A stretch of DNA of 64,000 bases, taken from assembly GCA_022843265.1 (NCBI GenBank), contig JALHNZ010000013.1, forward strand, positions 1 to 64,000. Direction: 5' to 3'. This stretch comes from Gemmatimonadaceae bacterium (GTDB taxonomy: Bacteria; Gemmatimonadota; Gemmatimonadetes; Gemmatimonadales; Gemmatimonadaceae). Positions within the stretch are counted from its first letter, which is position 1, and every line of letters begins with the position of its first letter. The notes under the pieces were generated by a model. It saw only the letters and a list, made by a program, of their open reading frames with translations. It was not told the origin of the DNA and made no database searches. Shown here piece after piece: positions 17,410 through 26,239 of the stretch. The position numbers were made by a program, and so were the translations under genes.

Positions 17410-18066
17410 CTAGCTGGATGTCTCTCTTAATAATCCCCGCCGCATCGCCATAATGATAGCCTGCGTGCGATCGCGCGCCTCCAGCTTATCAAGTATCGCC
17501 TTTACGTGCGCCTTGACGGTTGCCTCGCTGATGAACAAGGTCGCCGCAACTTCATGATTGGATTCGCCTCGGGCCAGACAGTCGAGCACTTCCTGCTGGC
17601 GAGGGGTCAGCGACTTGCTCGACACGTGTTCCGCCATCCGCGATGCGATATGTGAGCTGAACACCTTGTGCCCAGCGTGCACCTCGAGAACCGTCTTGAT
17701 CAGCTCTGCAGTGGGCGTGCGTTTCAACACATAGCTGGATGCTCCGGCCTGCAACGCCCGGAAGACATCTTCGTCCGTGTCGTAGGCCGTGAGAATGATC
17801 ACCTTGCACTCCGGGCGACGCTCGCGAATTGCCCGGGCAACGTCGCAGCCATCCATGGGCGACATTCGCATATCGGTGGTGCACACATCGGGCTGCGTCT
17901 CGTCCAGCATGGCGACTGCGGTTTCGCCATCTTCCGCTTGTCCAACCACATGCATGCCCGCCTGGCGAAAGACTGCCGCGAGGCCGTCACGCATGATCGC
18001 GTGGTCGTCAACGATCAGGACCCGGATAGGTGCACTGTCCGTGGACGTGCGTGAGGTCTCATTCAT
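17410..18066 (-). CDS. NarL/FixJ-type response regulator
   Basis: A 218-residue two-component regulator. The receiver domain has the acidic pair VDDH, the phospho-acceptor Asp in VCTTDMRMSPMDG, a Thr in ILTAYD and the Lys in YVLKRTP. The C-terminal LuxR-type helix-turn-helix (about residues 150-213) reads LTPRQQEVLDCLARGESNHEVAATLFISEATVKAHVKAILDKL. It binds DNA as a dimer after phosphorylation. No histidine kinase lies next to it, so the partner is unlinked. The upstream 200 bp gap holds its promoter. The possible lipoprotein downstream may be co-transcribed. Confidence 0.9.
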   Translation of the reverse strand: MNETSRTSTDSAPIRVLIVDDHAIMRDGLAAVFRQAGMHVVGQAEDGETAVAMLDETQPDVCTTDMRMSPMDGCDVARAIRERRPECKVIILTAYDTDEDVFRALQAGASSYVLKRTPTAELIKTVLEVHAGHKVFSSHIASRMAEHVSSKSLTPRQQEVLDCLARGESNHEVAATLFISEATVKAHVKAILDKLEARDRTQAIIMAMRRGLLRETSS

Positions 18067-18267
18067 CGCACACTACCTCGGTCGGCAGTTTAGGCAGAAG
18101 CACACAGGTGATGGTCGAACAACCAGTCAGGGGTGTGCCAAGCTCCGCCAGCGATGGACGAACCTGGCGGATTGTAGTCTGCTGCATAGCGCAGCATAAC
18201 TGCAACAGGCTTTCCCCTACGTAGCGACGTGCGCGCCTCAAAGTTACACCGCTGAGACATCTGACTA

Positions 18268-19215
18268 CTATCGGGCGCCATGCGCCAGCGTGCGGTGTTC
18301 CGGTAGCAACGATTTATGGATCGCCATCGCCACGATTGCTCCTCCACATGCCGCCCGCACTGCGAGCTGTGGTCCGGGAGTGATATCGCCGGCCGCGAAC
18401 ACGCCATCAACCGACGTGGCGCCGTGTTCACTCACGACCACGTGCTCGCCGACATCGCGTTCGCACCCCAATTGCACGCCCACATCATCCGCCGGGTGCT
18501 GCGCCAACGTGAAAAAGATCTTATCGGCATTGAGCCGCTTGCCATTCGAAAAAATGAGACTGTCGATCTTCTCTCCGTTGCGCCCGAGTTCAACGATTCG
18601 ATCAGGCACCACAGAGATGTTGCACGCCTCGAGCTTATCGCAAAGCACCGCTTCGTCAATTTCGGGCGGCTCTCCGTGCGTGCAAATCGTGATGTGCTCA
18701 GTCCATGTGGTCAGCGCCAGCGCCATCGACACAGCGCGCTTGCCGCTCCCGATGACCACCACCTGCAGGCCACTTGCTTCATGACCATCGCAGTCGGGGC
18801 ACACATGTGCGTTGGCCCCGTACACGTGTTCGAGCCCAGGCACGTTGGGCCAGACATCGCGCATACCCACCGCGATCAACAGTCTCGATGCTGAAAGCAT
18901 CTGGCCGGTGCCGAGCTCAAGCAGAAAGTCTTCCGCACTCCTCATTGTCGCCTTTACCACATGCTCGTCGAGCAGCACCACACCATACTCCGCGCACTCC
19001 GCCCGCCCACGCGCCCGCAGTTCCGAGGGCAGCACGTGCGGCAAGCCGAGGTAGCCGTTGACCCCGCGGGATTCCCAGTTACGCGGATCACCGCGATCAA
19101 TCAGCACGACCGAGTGCCCGTACCGCGCACTCCACACGCCCGCGCTAAGCCCCGCGGGTCCACCGCCAATAATGGCAATATCAAAACGCGTTTCGGTATC
19201 AGCCGCAGACGACAT
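18268..19215 (-). CDS. thioredoxin-reductase-like FAD/NAD(P) oxidoreductase
   Basis: A 315-residue flavoprotein. It has the FAD-binding Rossmann motif IIGGGPAGLSAGVWSARYG near the N-terminus, a second nucleotide-binding motif VVIGSGKRAVSMAL in the middle and the C-terminal FAD motif GVFAAGDITPG. The redox-site region reads VCPDCDGHEASG, a CxxC-containing variant of the thioredoxin-reductase active site (CATC in E. coli TrxB). It is therefore a TrxB-like protein, though its electron acceptor could be something other than thioredoxin. It starts 11 bp after the catalase gene on the same strand, so the two probably form an oxidative-stress operon. Confidence 0.85.
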   Translation of the reverse strand: MSSAADTETRFDIAIIGGGPAGLSAGVWSARYGHSVVLIDRGDPRNWESRGVNGYLGLPHVLPSELRARGRAECAEYGVVLLDEHVVKATMRSAEDFLLELGTGQMLSASRLLIAVGMRDVWPNVPGLEHVYGANAHVCPDCDGHEASGLQVVVIGSGKRAVSMALALTTWTEHITICTHGEPPEIDEAVLCDKLEACNISVVPDRIVELGRNGEKIDSLIFSNGKRLNADKIFFTLAQHPADDVGVQLGCERDVGEHVVVSEHGATSVDGVFAAGDITPGPQLAVRAACGGAIVAMAIHKSLLPEHRTLAHGAR

Positions 19216-19226
19216 GATGCGGCGCC

Positions 19227-21554
19227 TCAGATCAACGGTGGATCGGTGTCGCGTTCCGGATGCCTGTGACGCCCGAGCGCCGCGATGAACTGCGTGATGG
19301 CCGCCTCCGGCTTGCCCGATGCGCCGATGATGATACCCGGATCTGGTTCATCGGTGAGAAGCATTGCAGGCACATCGCAGCGGGTGAGCAACTGCGCTCC
19401 GGCACCAAGCACCAGAATTGTTTTCGTGTGTCGATAGGTATCGCGCATGAACTCCCGGGTGTGCCCGTCGCGCAGTAACGCTTCAATTGATGCGGGTCCG
19501 TCGGGGATCACGACGGCGTCGAACAACACCGACGGCGACATTTCCAGCGACCGGTCAGCGGCGATCGTTTCCCCAGTGGCCGCCACGAAGTCGCCAAGTC
19601 GAACGCTCACCAGTTCGCACACCGCTCCCTCTCCTTCAAGCATCGACTTCGCGAGCGAGAGCGACGCGCCGTTCACTCCCGATGCCGCCAGTATTGCGAC
19701 CTTGCGCGTGCGAATGCCGCCATCGCCCGGATGCGCGTGTAATGAGAGCATGCTTGACTCTGTAAACTCGGGAAGGACATCCGTGTCGGCGCGCGAGCGT
19801 GGCTCCGGCACCGCGATGCCAAGTCCGCTCGCCACCCCTTCGGCCAGCTCATCATGCACGTTGGCCAGTAGCGAGACCATTCGCTCGCGAATCGCCGGCA
19901 CCGTCACTTTCGAGAGTTCAAAGCGGAAAGCGCTGATCATGTGCCGACGCTCAACCACGGTCTGACTCTCGTAGAACAGCCGTGCCTGATTGTAGTGTTC
20001 GGCGAACTTCTCCGGCTTGCCCCGCAGTTTGTCTTCGTGCACCGGCTCCGGAAACGACGTAAAGCCCATGCTGCCCGCCTGAAACGGACATCCGCCGCCC
20101 AGCGAATTCGGCTCGTACGCCACCCGCCCGCGGTTCACCGCCTGACGGTGCATGCCGTCGCGCTGGTTGTTGTGCACAGGCGCTAACGGCGCATTAATCG
20201 GAATTTCGTGGAAGTTGGGACCACCGAGTCGCGAGATCTGCGTATCGACGTACGAATGAATGCGGCCTGCCAGCAGCGGATCGTTGCTGAAGTCGATGCC
20301 CGGTACCACATGCGCCGTACAGAACGCGGCCTGCTCTGTTTCGGCAAAAAAATTGTCCGGGTTGCGATTCAGAATCATGCGCCCGATCGGGCGAACGGGA
20401 ATCAACTCTTCGGGCACCAGCTTGGTGGCGTCGAGAATATCAAAGCTGAACTCTTCGGCCTCTTCTCCCGTGATCAGCTGGACACCGAGCTCCCACTCCG
20501 GGTACTCGCCTCGCTCAATCGCTTCCCACAGGTCGCGGCGATGATAGTCCGGATCCGCTCCGCCAAGTTTCATGGCTTCGTCCCACACCAACGAGTGCGT
20601 GCCAAGCCTGGGCGTCCAATGAAACTTCACGAAATGTGAGATCCCTTCGACGTTTACAAATCGAAATGTGTTTACGCCAAATCCTTGCATCATCCGATAG
20701 CTGCGCGGGATACCGCGGTCAGACATGACCCAGGTCAGCATATGCGTGGACTCGGGCATGAGTGACGCAAAATCCCAGAATGTGTCATGCGCAGACGCCG
20801 CCTGTGGCATGCCGTGATGCGGCTCTGGCTTCAGTGCGTGCACGAGGTCCGGGAACTTCATGGCGTCCTGAATGAAGAAGACCGGGATGTTGTTGCCCAC
20901 CAGGTCCCAGTTGCCTTCGTCGGTATAAAACTTCACCGCGAAACCGCGGGCGTCACGCGCGGTGTCGAACGACCCACGTTCGCCCGCCACAGTGGAGAAT
21001 CTGGCAAACACCGGAGTTTGTTTGCCCGCGGCAGCAAACGGCGCTGCCCGCGTGAACTCGTCGAGCGCTTCATATGCCTCAAACACGCCGTGCGCGGCCG
21101 ATCCGCGCGCGTGCACAATTCGCTCGGGAATTCGTTCGTGATCAAAATGGGTGATCTTCTCGCGCAGAATGAAATCTTCAAGCAGTGTTGGCCCGCGTAA
21201 GCCGGCGCGCAGCGAGTTCTGATTGTCGGCAACCGGCACGCCCTGATTGGTCGTAAGCATCTGCCCACCAGAGTCCACGCGAACACGGGCAATCGAGCCA
21301 TCCATCGCGCTGTGTCCCGCCGGCGCCCGCGAGCCCGTCTTGTTCGTCGCGTTCCCTTCGCTCAACGTGCTGGCCGTGACGACTTCATCCGTAACGTCTG
21401 CAGTTGCTCCGACCGGCGGGTTATGGGCGTTGTCGTAGCCGTACTCGAGCGGCTTGTTGATATTCTCCGGCATCGCGGCGGCTAATCGATCCGCGGCTGC
21501 CGCTTTCATGTCGACGGGATCCTGTTTCGCGGCAACTTTGTGCTTTTTAGGCAT
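19227..21554 (-). CDS. katE: large-subunit heme catalase (KatE/HPII type)
   Basis: A 775-residue monofunctional catalase of the large-subunit clade, which breaks down hydrogen peroxide. The distal heme His lies in [12 protein letters not shown] and the distal Asn in [13 protein letters not shown]. The proximal heme-ligand Tyr is in [24 protein letters not shown]. Residues from about 600 onward form the extra flavodoxin/DJ-1-like domain of this clade ([16 protein letters not shown]). The N-terminal about 70 residues are polar and Lys/Ala-rich ([11 protein letters not shown]), as in HPII-type extensions. The heme-side Tyr-His crosslink of HPII cannot be judged by eye. It is followed closely by the TrxB-like gene, and a hairpin separates it from the upstream stress operon. 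Confidence 0.95.
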   Translation of the reverse strand: MPKKHKVAAKQDPVDMKAAAADRLAAAMPENINKPLEYGYDNAHNPPVGATADVTDEVVTASTLSEGNATNKTGSRAPAGHSAMDGSIARVRVDSGGQMLTTNQGVPVADNQNSLRAGLRGPTLLEDFILREKITHFDHERIPERIVHARGSAAHGVFEAYEALDEFTRAAPFAAAGKQTPVFARFSTVAGERGSFDTARDARGFAVKFYTDEGNWDLVGNNIPVFFIQDAMKFPDLVHALKPEPHHGMPQAASAHDTFWDFASLMPESTHMLTWVMSDRGIPRSYRMMQGFGVNTFRFVNVEGISHFVKFHWTPRLGTHSLVWDEAMKLGGADPDYHRRDLWEAIERGEYPEWELGVQLITGEEAEEFSFDILDATKLVPEELIPVRPIGRMILNRNPDNFFAETEQAAFCTAHVVPGIDFSNDPLLAGRIHSYVDTQISRLGGPNFHEIPINAPLAPVHNNQRDGMHRQAVNRGRVAYEPNSLGGGCPFQAGSMGFTSFPEPVHEDKLRGKPEKFAEHYNQARLFYESQTVVERRHMISAFRFELSKVTVPAIRERMVSLLANVHDELAEGVASGLGIAVPEPRSRADTDVLPEFTESSMLSLHAHPGDGGIRTRKVAILAASGVNGASLSLAKSMLEGEGAVCELVSVRLGDFVAATGETIAADRSLEMSPSVLFDAVVIPDGPASIEALLRDGHTREFMRDTYRHTKTILVLGAGAQLLTRCDVPAMLLTDEPDPGIIIGASGKPEAAITQFIAALGRHRHPERDTDPPLI

Positions 21555-21608
21555 GGGATTTCAACCTGAGAGAAGAGATTGTGGATCACGACGTGCGCGA
21601 AACAACAA

Positions 21609-21632
21609 CGCGCGCAGCAACTGCTGCGCGCG
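21609..21632 (-). terminator. hairpin terminator after the YqjD/DUF892 stress operon
   Basis: A perfect 11-bp inverted repeat around AC, containing GCGCGCAGCA and TGCTGCGCGC. On the minus strand it follows the small membrane-protein gene and is followed by GTTGTTGTTT, a T-rich tail. It probably ends the 23.6-21.7 kb operon before the catalase promoter. Confidence 0.6.
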
Positions 21633-21665
21633 CTTCACTGGACCGACATCGCGCAGTTGAGACGA

Positions 21666-21866
21666 CTACGGTCTCGGTGCGCCGGGATTTGTCGCCGTTC
21701 CAACGCTTCCCGAGTTCCGGGACATTGAATCGGTGTTGCGGGACATCATGTTGTCATTGGTCGCGGACCGGCCGAAGGCAAACCAGACCACAGCGGCAAG
21801 CACGAGCAGGCCGATAATCCAGGGCCAGATGTTCGTGTCTTTCTTTTGTACGTGAAGCTCAGCCAT
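21666..21866 (-). CDS. small single-helix membrane protein
   Basis: A 66-residue protein: a short polar start, one strong membrane helix (IWPWIIGLLVLAAVVWFAFG, about 14-33), then a disordered Asn/Ser/Met/Gly-rich tail (TNDNMMSRNTDSMSRNSGS). ATG 21866 has a good Shine-Dalgarno, CAGGAG, at a normal distance. It is the last gene of the stress operon, 13 bp after the DUF892-like gene. Similar small membrane proteins often accompany YqjD/DUF892 genes, but the role is unknown. Confidence 0.7.
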   Translation of the reverse strand: MAELHVQKKDTNIWPWIIGLLVLAAVVWFAFGRSATNDNMMSRNTDSMSRNSGSVGTATNPGAPRP

Positions 21867-21879
21867 TTTGATCTCCTGA

Positions 21880-22485
21880 TCAGACGGGCATCTGCGTGGG
21901 CTGCACTACGCCCGCTTCAGAATCCCATACGCGTTGAGTGGCACGGCCGATTTCTTCGAGACGTTCGGTGCGCACCGGGAATCCTTCCTCTTTGAGAAAG
22001 GTCATCACTGCTGCTGGAATCATGTTGTGCACCGTCATCACGTTGCGTGCGTGCTCTTCCAGATGCTGCTTGGCCATGTCCGCGACGGCTTCGTCATCAA
22101 GCGCGGATGCTGTTGTGTGGAGCATCACGTATCCGATCGACGCCAGTGAAAGGGCGGTGTAGTCGTCACGCAAGTTCTTCGGCAGTTTTTCGGCGCGTAC
22201 AAAATCGATGCCCGCGGCACCAACGCCCAGAATGGCCGAGGCCGCCTTCTTGACAGCGCCGGCAATTCCCTGACCACCACCCTCACGCTGCTCAGCCATT
22301 GCTTCGAGCGATTGCACGTGCATCTGACACTGAGCGTGAATCGGCTGCAGTTGACGCACAACCTCCGGATACTCATCGAGATCCGAGATCTGTCCCTCGA
22401 TTGCCTGCATGATGTGCTTTTCGAGCGCCAGCATATCGGTGATGTAGCTCGCAATTGCCTCGCGTGTCTCTTTGCTGTCTTGCAT
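21880..22485 (-). CDS. DUF892-type (YciF-like) ferritin-like protein
   Basis: A 201-residue, wholly helical protein. The pattern of helices with spaced Glu/His residues (LALEKHIMQAIEGQ; IHAQCQMHVQSLEAM; ADMAKQHLEEHARNVMTVHN) fits the DUF892/YciE-YciF group of ferritin-like four-helix proteins, which are induced by osmotic or general stress. A Gly/Ala-rich insert (GGGQGIAGAVKKAASAILGVGAAG) sits between helices 2 and 3. Metal binding is likely but the full ligand set is not clear by eye. It lies in an operon with YqjD/YqjE-like genes, which supports a stress role. Confidence 0.75.
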   Translation of the reverse strand: MQDSKETREAIASYITDMLALEKHIMQAIEGQISDLDEYPEVVRQLQPIHAQCQMHVQSLEAMAEQREGGGQGIAGAVKKAASAILGVGAAGIDFVRAEKLPKNLRDDYTALSLASIGYVMLHTTASALDDEAVADMAKQHLEEHARNVMTVHNMIPAAVMTFLKEEGFPVRTERLEEIGRATQRVWDSEAGVVQPTQMPV

Positions 22486-22518
22486 CGTTTGCGTCCTGAA
22501 GTTGAGAGAAGGATTCGG

Positions 22519-22950
22519 TTACGAATCGTTAGTTCGCGGTGCCAGCGTTTTCCGCACCCCATCGGTCAACATGTCGGCAAGCCGCTGCCCGACAAGCGTG
22601 GACACGGTCAACGCCATATTGCCGATGACCTGTCCGGACTGTGACCGCGCTGCAGACCGCAGCGTGGACGGATCACGCTCGAGCGCTTCCGATACGCGTG
22701 GTCGATTCGCCGAGCGGTTGCTGAGCACACCGAGCACAACGCCCAGCGCTGCCGCCGCACCGACGGTCATCAATGGGTGTTCCCGGAGCCGCGTGCGAAC
22801 GTCGAGTCGATCGCGCACCGTGGTGCTGAGTTCGTCGAGCGAGCGCTTCAGTTTCTGTCGTTCCGCCAGCACCACGACTTCAAGCTCTTCTGCAGAATCC
22901 GGCAGACTGTCCGAAAAATCACTGGTGCGATTGGTGGCGACGTCACTCAT
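22519..22950 (-). CDS. DUF3618-like membrane-associated stress protein
   Basis: A protein of about 143 residues starting at MSDVATNRTSDF; the longer track start lies inside the upstream gene. An N-terminal amphipathic, charged helix (ELEVVVLAERQKLKRSLDELSTTVRDRLDVRTRLREHP) leads into a hydrophobic helix (LMTVGAAAALGVVLGVL). This fits DUF3618 proteins, which occur next to YqjD/YqjE homologues. A second amphipathic helix follows. The ATG overlaps the upstream stop by 4 bp (ATGA), so translation is coupled. Confidence 0.75.
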   Translation of the reverse strand: MSDVATNRTSDFSDSLPDSAEELEVVVLAERQKLKRSLDELSTTVRDRLDVRTRLREHPLMTVGAAAALGVVLGVLSNRSANRPRVSEALERDPSTLRSAARSQSGQVIGNMALTVSTLVGQRLADMLTDGVRKTLAPRTNDS

Positions 22951-23297
22951 GACTCTGCTCCATTCGTGCGTGCAGTGAGAAAGAACAGAATCAGCGCAAC
23001 GGCGCCAACGAGGAGTCCCGCACTCAGCGTGACGAGCCACATGTCCGCTTCGTATGACAACCGCATAATGCCGGCGACCAGCAAGACGATGAACGCCACC
23101 AAACCCAGTACCGCGCTCATCGCCAGAAACACGAACCGTCGCGCCTGTGCCATCAGCTGATCTTGTGCGCGAACAACTGCCAGCCTGATCTCGCCGCGTA
23201 CCACATTCTCGGTCAGTGCTGCGGTACTCTGCAGCACCTCGGCGACCGATCGCGACGGCGTGGCGGTCGACGCGGAATCAAGCCGGCGTTCAATCAT
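22947..23297 (-). CDS. YqjE/holin-superfamily membrane protein
   Basis: A 116-residue protein with an N-terminal amphipathic helix (SVAEVLQSTAALTENVVRGEIRLAVVRAQDQLM) and two membrane helices (FLAMSAVLGLVAFIVLLVAGIM and WLVTLSAGLLVGAVALILFFL). This is the form of the phage-holin-3_6 or YqjE family, a chromosomal stress-associated inner-membrane protein and not a phage lysis gene. It overlaps both neighbours by 4 bp (ATGA at each end), making a compact yqjD-yqjE-DUF3618 set. Confidence 0.8.
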   Translation of the reverse strand: MIERRLDSASTATPSRSVAEVLQSTAALTENVVRGEIRLAVVRAQDQLMAQARRFVFLAMSAVLGLVAFIVLLVAGIMRLSYEADMWLVTLSAGLLVGAVALILFFLTARTNGAES

Positions 23298-23629
23298 GAG
23301 CGTGTGGCCGCTCGGCCCGCGAGGAAGCCAACCACAGCGGCGGCGGCGAGCGTGACACCGGGGTGACGCTTTGCCATGGCGGTGATGTCTTCCATCACAT
23401 CACGCGAATCAATGTCGCGCACATACTGAGCGGTGGAGCCCAGCGCACCGGCCGCCTTGTCGGCATACGTCGCGACACGATCACTCACACTGTGACCCGC
23501 GCGTTCCACATGACCCGCTGCACCATCAAGCGCGTGCGTGGCTTTGTCTTTCAGATTATTGGCGCCAGCGTTTACGGTGCCAGCGGCACCCGACATGCTG
23601 AGGTCGCGATCAAATGGCTGAGCTTCCAT
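23294..23629 (-). CDS. YqjD/ElaB-like (DUF883) protein, first gene of stress operon
   Basis: A protein of about 111 residues starting at MEAQPFDRDL, with a strong Shine-Dalgarno (AAGGAG) just upstream; the longer track start includes untranslated leader. The central region is an amphipathic Ala/Asp/Lys-rich coil (NNLKDKATHALDGAAGHVERAGHSVSDRVATYADKAAGAL). A C-terminal membrane helix ends in GFLAGRAATRS, typical of YqjD-type tail-anchored proteins. E. coli YqjD binds ribosomes at the membrane in stationary phase; whether that applies here is inference. The perfect palindrome at 23733-23753 lies 104 bp upstream. Confidence 0.78.
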   Translation of the reverse strand: MEAQPFDRDLSMSGAAGTVNAGANNLKDKATHALDGAAGHVERAGHSVSDRVATYADKAAGALGSTAQYVRDIDSRDVMEDITAMAKRHPGVTLAAAAVVGFLAGRAATRS

Positions 23630-23968
23630 GATGTACTCCTTTGGGATGATGTCGCAGAAAGAACTCGCAGCAGCGACGAAACGCTGTGGATCTCTTCTGA
23701 ACCAAGGAATACGGGATTCGTGCATTATGCGCTATTCGTCGGAAGGACGAATACGCTCCGCTGTAATAGGACAAAAAGGATGACTCACTTTGGAAGGAGT
23801 GCTATGGCATCCCAACTGCTAATGCTCGTTTGTCTGACAGCAAAAAGAATGACGTGTATCACTGCTTGTCGCTCGGTTGATGGAGCTGTGTTTCACTCTT
23901 CCGACGTCTGGCTGACGTGGAAGCTCGTCGCAATACTGCGAGTCCCACTAACGCTACAGGTATCTCAC
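23630..23968. promoter_or_regulatory. divergent intergenic region, 339 bp
   Basis: No convincing gene lies here; the track ORF 23363-25105 runs through it only because it lacks stops. It separates the stress operon (minus) from the sugar operon (plus) and must hold promoters for both. It contains the palindrome at 23733-23753 and, on the minus strand three bases beyond it, CATAAT (23724-23729), a possible -10 for the stress operon. Confidence 0.6.
23733..23753. promoter_or_regulatory. perfect 8-bp-arm palindrome, candidate operator
   Basis: TATTCGTC-GGAAG-GACGAATA is a perfect inverted repeat with 8-bp arms and a 5-bp spacer, 104 bp upstream of the YqjD-like ATG. A closely related sequence occurs at 30205-30225 upstream of a SRPBCC gene. 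It may bind a dimeric regulator or form part of an alternative sigma-factor promoter. Confidence 0.55.
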
Positions 23969-25105
23969 ATGTCCGTACGACTTTCCGAAGTTTCCGATCC
24001 AGAGAGCGGCGTTCTGCTGTGCTTCTCGCACCTGCGCTGGAGCTGGGTGTATCAGCGGCCTCAGCATTTGCTCACACGCGCCGCGCGAAACCGTCCCGTG
24101 TATTACTTCGAGGAGCCGATCTTCGACTCACCAACGCCGCGACTTTCTGCGCACACCGTTGGCGAGAACATCGTGGTGTTGCAGCCGCATCTGCCCGGGG
24201 GCATGCCGGAGCGTCACATCGACAACGCGCAGCGAGATCTGCTCGACGCGTTTATCGAGTCAAATGCACTTCGCCTTGAAACACTGTGGTACTACACGCC
24301 AATGGCGCTGACCTTTACGCGCCATCTTAAAGCGCGCACGTGTGTTTTTGATTGCATGGACGAGCTGACCGCCTTTGCGGGTGCACCACTTGCACTCCGC
24401 CTGCTCGAGCGGCAGCTGATGCAGCAGTGTGACGTCGTGTTCACAGGCGGCTGGAGTCTGTACGAAGCGAAAATGCAGTTGCATTCCAACTGTCACGCCA
24501 TGTCGAGCAGCGTCGACGTCGCTCACTTCTCGCGGGCGCGCATTGCGAATCCGGAGCCGGCGTCTCTCGCCGGTATTCCGCATCCGCGTATCGGGTATTG
24601 CGGCGTGATCGACGAGCGCATCGATCTCGGCTTGATTGCGACGGTGGCAGCGGCCCGTCCAGACTGGCAGCTGGTACTCATTGGTCCGGTGACAAAAATT
24701 GATGAGGGCTCCTTGCCGCGCGCCGCAAACATTCATTACCTCGGCGCGCGCGCGTATGACGAGCTTCCAACAGAGATGGCGGGTTGGGACGCGGCGTGGA
24801 TGCCCTTTGCCATGAATGAATCAACCCGCTACATCAGTCCCACCAAAACGCCTGAGTATCTGGCGGCTGGACTGCAGGTGGTTTCCACGCCGGTGCCTGA
24901 TGTGGCGCGAAACTGGGGCGCCGACCAGCTGGTGCACATCGCCTACGACTGCCGCGAATGCATTGACGCACTCGCGCAGTGTCTGCTGCCGGCCGAAGAG
25001 CGCTGGCGCATGCAGGTGGACCGGGCTCTCTCGCAGCTTAGCTGGGACAACACCTGGAATCGCATGCAGAGCATCATCTCACGCTCTGCCGAAGCGGCGG
25101 CCTAG
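23969..25105 (+). CDS. glycosyltransferase, GT4/GT-B type
   Basis: A protein of about 378 residues. I take the ATG at 23969 (MSVRLSEVSDP) because upstream residues of the track ORF look non-coding. The N-terminus CFSHLRWSWVYQRPQHLLTRAA resembles the acceptor-binding start of a GT-B glycosyltransferase. The C-terminal donor half has GYCGVIDERIDLGLIATVAAARPDWQLVLIGP, PYDELP-like YDELPTEMAGWDAAWMPF, and SPTKTPEYLAAGLQVVSTPVPDV, where the Glu of TPEYLAAG corresponds to the donor-sugar contact of family 4. Immediately downstream is UDP-galactopyranose mutase, so the product may transfer galactofuranose or build a Galf-containing glycan. Confidence 0.82.
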   Translation: MSVRLSEVSDPESGVLLCFSHLRWSWVYQRPQHLLTRAARNRPVYYFEEPIFDSPTPRLSAHTVGENIVVLQPHLPGGMPERHIDNAQRDLLDAFIESNALRLETLWYYTPMALTFTRHLKARTCVFDCMDELTAFAGAPLALRLLERQLMQQCDVVFTGGWSLYEAKMQLHSNCHAMSSSVDVAHFSRARIANPEPASLAGIPHPRIGYCGVIDERIDLGLIATVAAARPDWQLVLIGPVTKIDEGSLPRAANIHYLGARAYDELPTEMAGWDAAWMPFAMNESTRYISPTKTPEYLAAGLQVVSTPVPDVARNWGADQLVHIAYDCRECIDALAQCLLPAEERWRMQVDRALSQLSWDNTWNRMQSIISRSAEAAA

Positions 25106-25111
25106 TCGAGC

Positions 25112-26239
25112 ATGCAACAGGCCTATGACTATCTGATTGTTGGTGCCGGATTCGCGGGAAGCGTTGCGGCGGAACGGCTAGCCCGGGTGTTCAACAAGCG
25201 CGTGCTGCTGGTCGACCGCCGGACGCATATCGGTGGCAATGCTTTTGATTTTCATGATGCGCACGGCGTGCTCATCCACAAGTACGGGCCACACATCTTT
25301 CATACCAACTCGGATGAGGTGTTTTCATACCTCTCGCAGTTCACTGAGTGGCGCAAGTATGAGCATCGCGTGCTGGCATCGGTTGACGGTAAGCTGGTGC
25401 CGATACCGATCAACCTGACCACGATCAACCAGTTGTATGACTGGTCGCTGAACAGCGAGGAGCTGGAGCAGTATTTTCAGTCCGTCGCCGAACCCGTGGC
25501 GCAGGTCCGCACCTCAGAAGATGTGATTGTTGGACGCGTCGGCCGGTCGCTTTACGAAAAGTTCTTTCGCAACTATACACGGAAGCAGTGGGCGCTTGAC
25601 CCATCAGAGCTTGACGCATCGGTCACGTCACGCGTCCCCGTTCGCACCGACACGGACGATCGGTACTTCACCGACCGTCATCAGGCCATGCCCTTGCATG
25701 GCTACACCGCGATGTTTGAACGTATGCTGGATCATCCGAATATTGACATCGAACTCAGCGTTGACTACGCCGATGTGAAGCGCCGCGTACAGTATCGTGA
25801 GCTCATTTTTACGGGCCCGGTTGACGAATATTTCGATTGGCAGTTCGGCAAGCTGGAGTACCGCTCGCTCGAGTTCCGCTTTGAAACGCATCACCAAACA
25901 AAGGTGCTGGCGGCGGCGGTGGTGAATTATCCGAACGATCACGAATACACGCGCATTACGGAGTACACGCAGCTGACCGGGCAGCAGCACACGCACTCCA
26001 CGCTCAGCTACGAGATCCCGCGCGCCGAGGGTGATCCGTACTATCCCGTGCCGCGGGAAGCCAACAAGGCGATCTACGAAAAATATCGCGAGTTGGCGGA
26101 GAGCGTTCCCGATGTGCATTTCACGGGACGGCTGGCGACATACCGCTACTACAATATGGATCAGGTGGTCGCGCAGTCACTGGCATTGTGTACGCGCCTC
26201 ACAGGTGTGGCGCGATCTACGCTTGCGGCAGCCACATGA
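25112..26239 (+). CDS. glf: UDP-galactopyranose mutase
   Basis: A 375-residue flavoenzyme that converts UDP-galactopyranose to UDP-galactofuranose, the donor for Galf-containing surface glycans. The FAD-binding motif is YLIVGAGFAGSVAAERLA. Next come RTHIGGNAFD, HKYGPHIFHTN, the active-site stretch FFRNYTRKQWALDPSELDASVTSRVPVR (with the TRKQW family signature) and the C-terminal GRLATYRYYNMDQVVAQSL. The length is standard. It starts 6 bp after the glycosyltransferase stop, and its own stop overlaps the next gene as ATGA, so the three genes form one operon. Confidence 0.95.
   Translation: MQQAYDYLIVGAGFAGSVAAERLARVFNKRVLLVDRRTHIGGNAFDFHDAHGVLIHKYGPHIFHTNSDEVFSYLSQFTEWRKYEHRVLASVDGKLVPIPINLTTINQLYDWSLNSEELEQYFQSVAEPVAQVRTSEDVIVGRVGRSLYEKFFRNYTRKQWALDPSELDASVTSRVPVRTDTDDRYFTDRHQAMPLHGYTAMFERMLDHPNIDIELSVDYADVKRRVQYRELIFTGPVDEYFDWQFGKLEYRSLEFRFETHHQTKVLAAAVVNYPNDHEYTRITEYTQLTGQQHTHSTLSYEIPRAEGDPYYPVPREANKAIYEKYRELAESVPDVHFTGRLATYRYYNMDQVVAQSLALCTRLTGVARSTLAAAT

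Noticed and set aside
22947-23297. phage holin / prophage remnant
   Set aside because: Although in a holin-like family, it sits in a chromosomal YqjD/YqjE stress operon, with no phage genes near.
23363-23968. N-terminal 202 residues of the 580-residue track ORF
   Set aside because: Not like glycosyltransferases; overlaps the antisense YqjD-like gene and its promoter. The GT starts at 23969.
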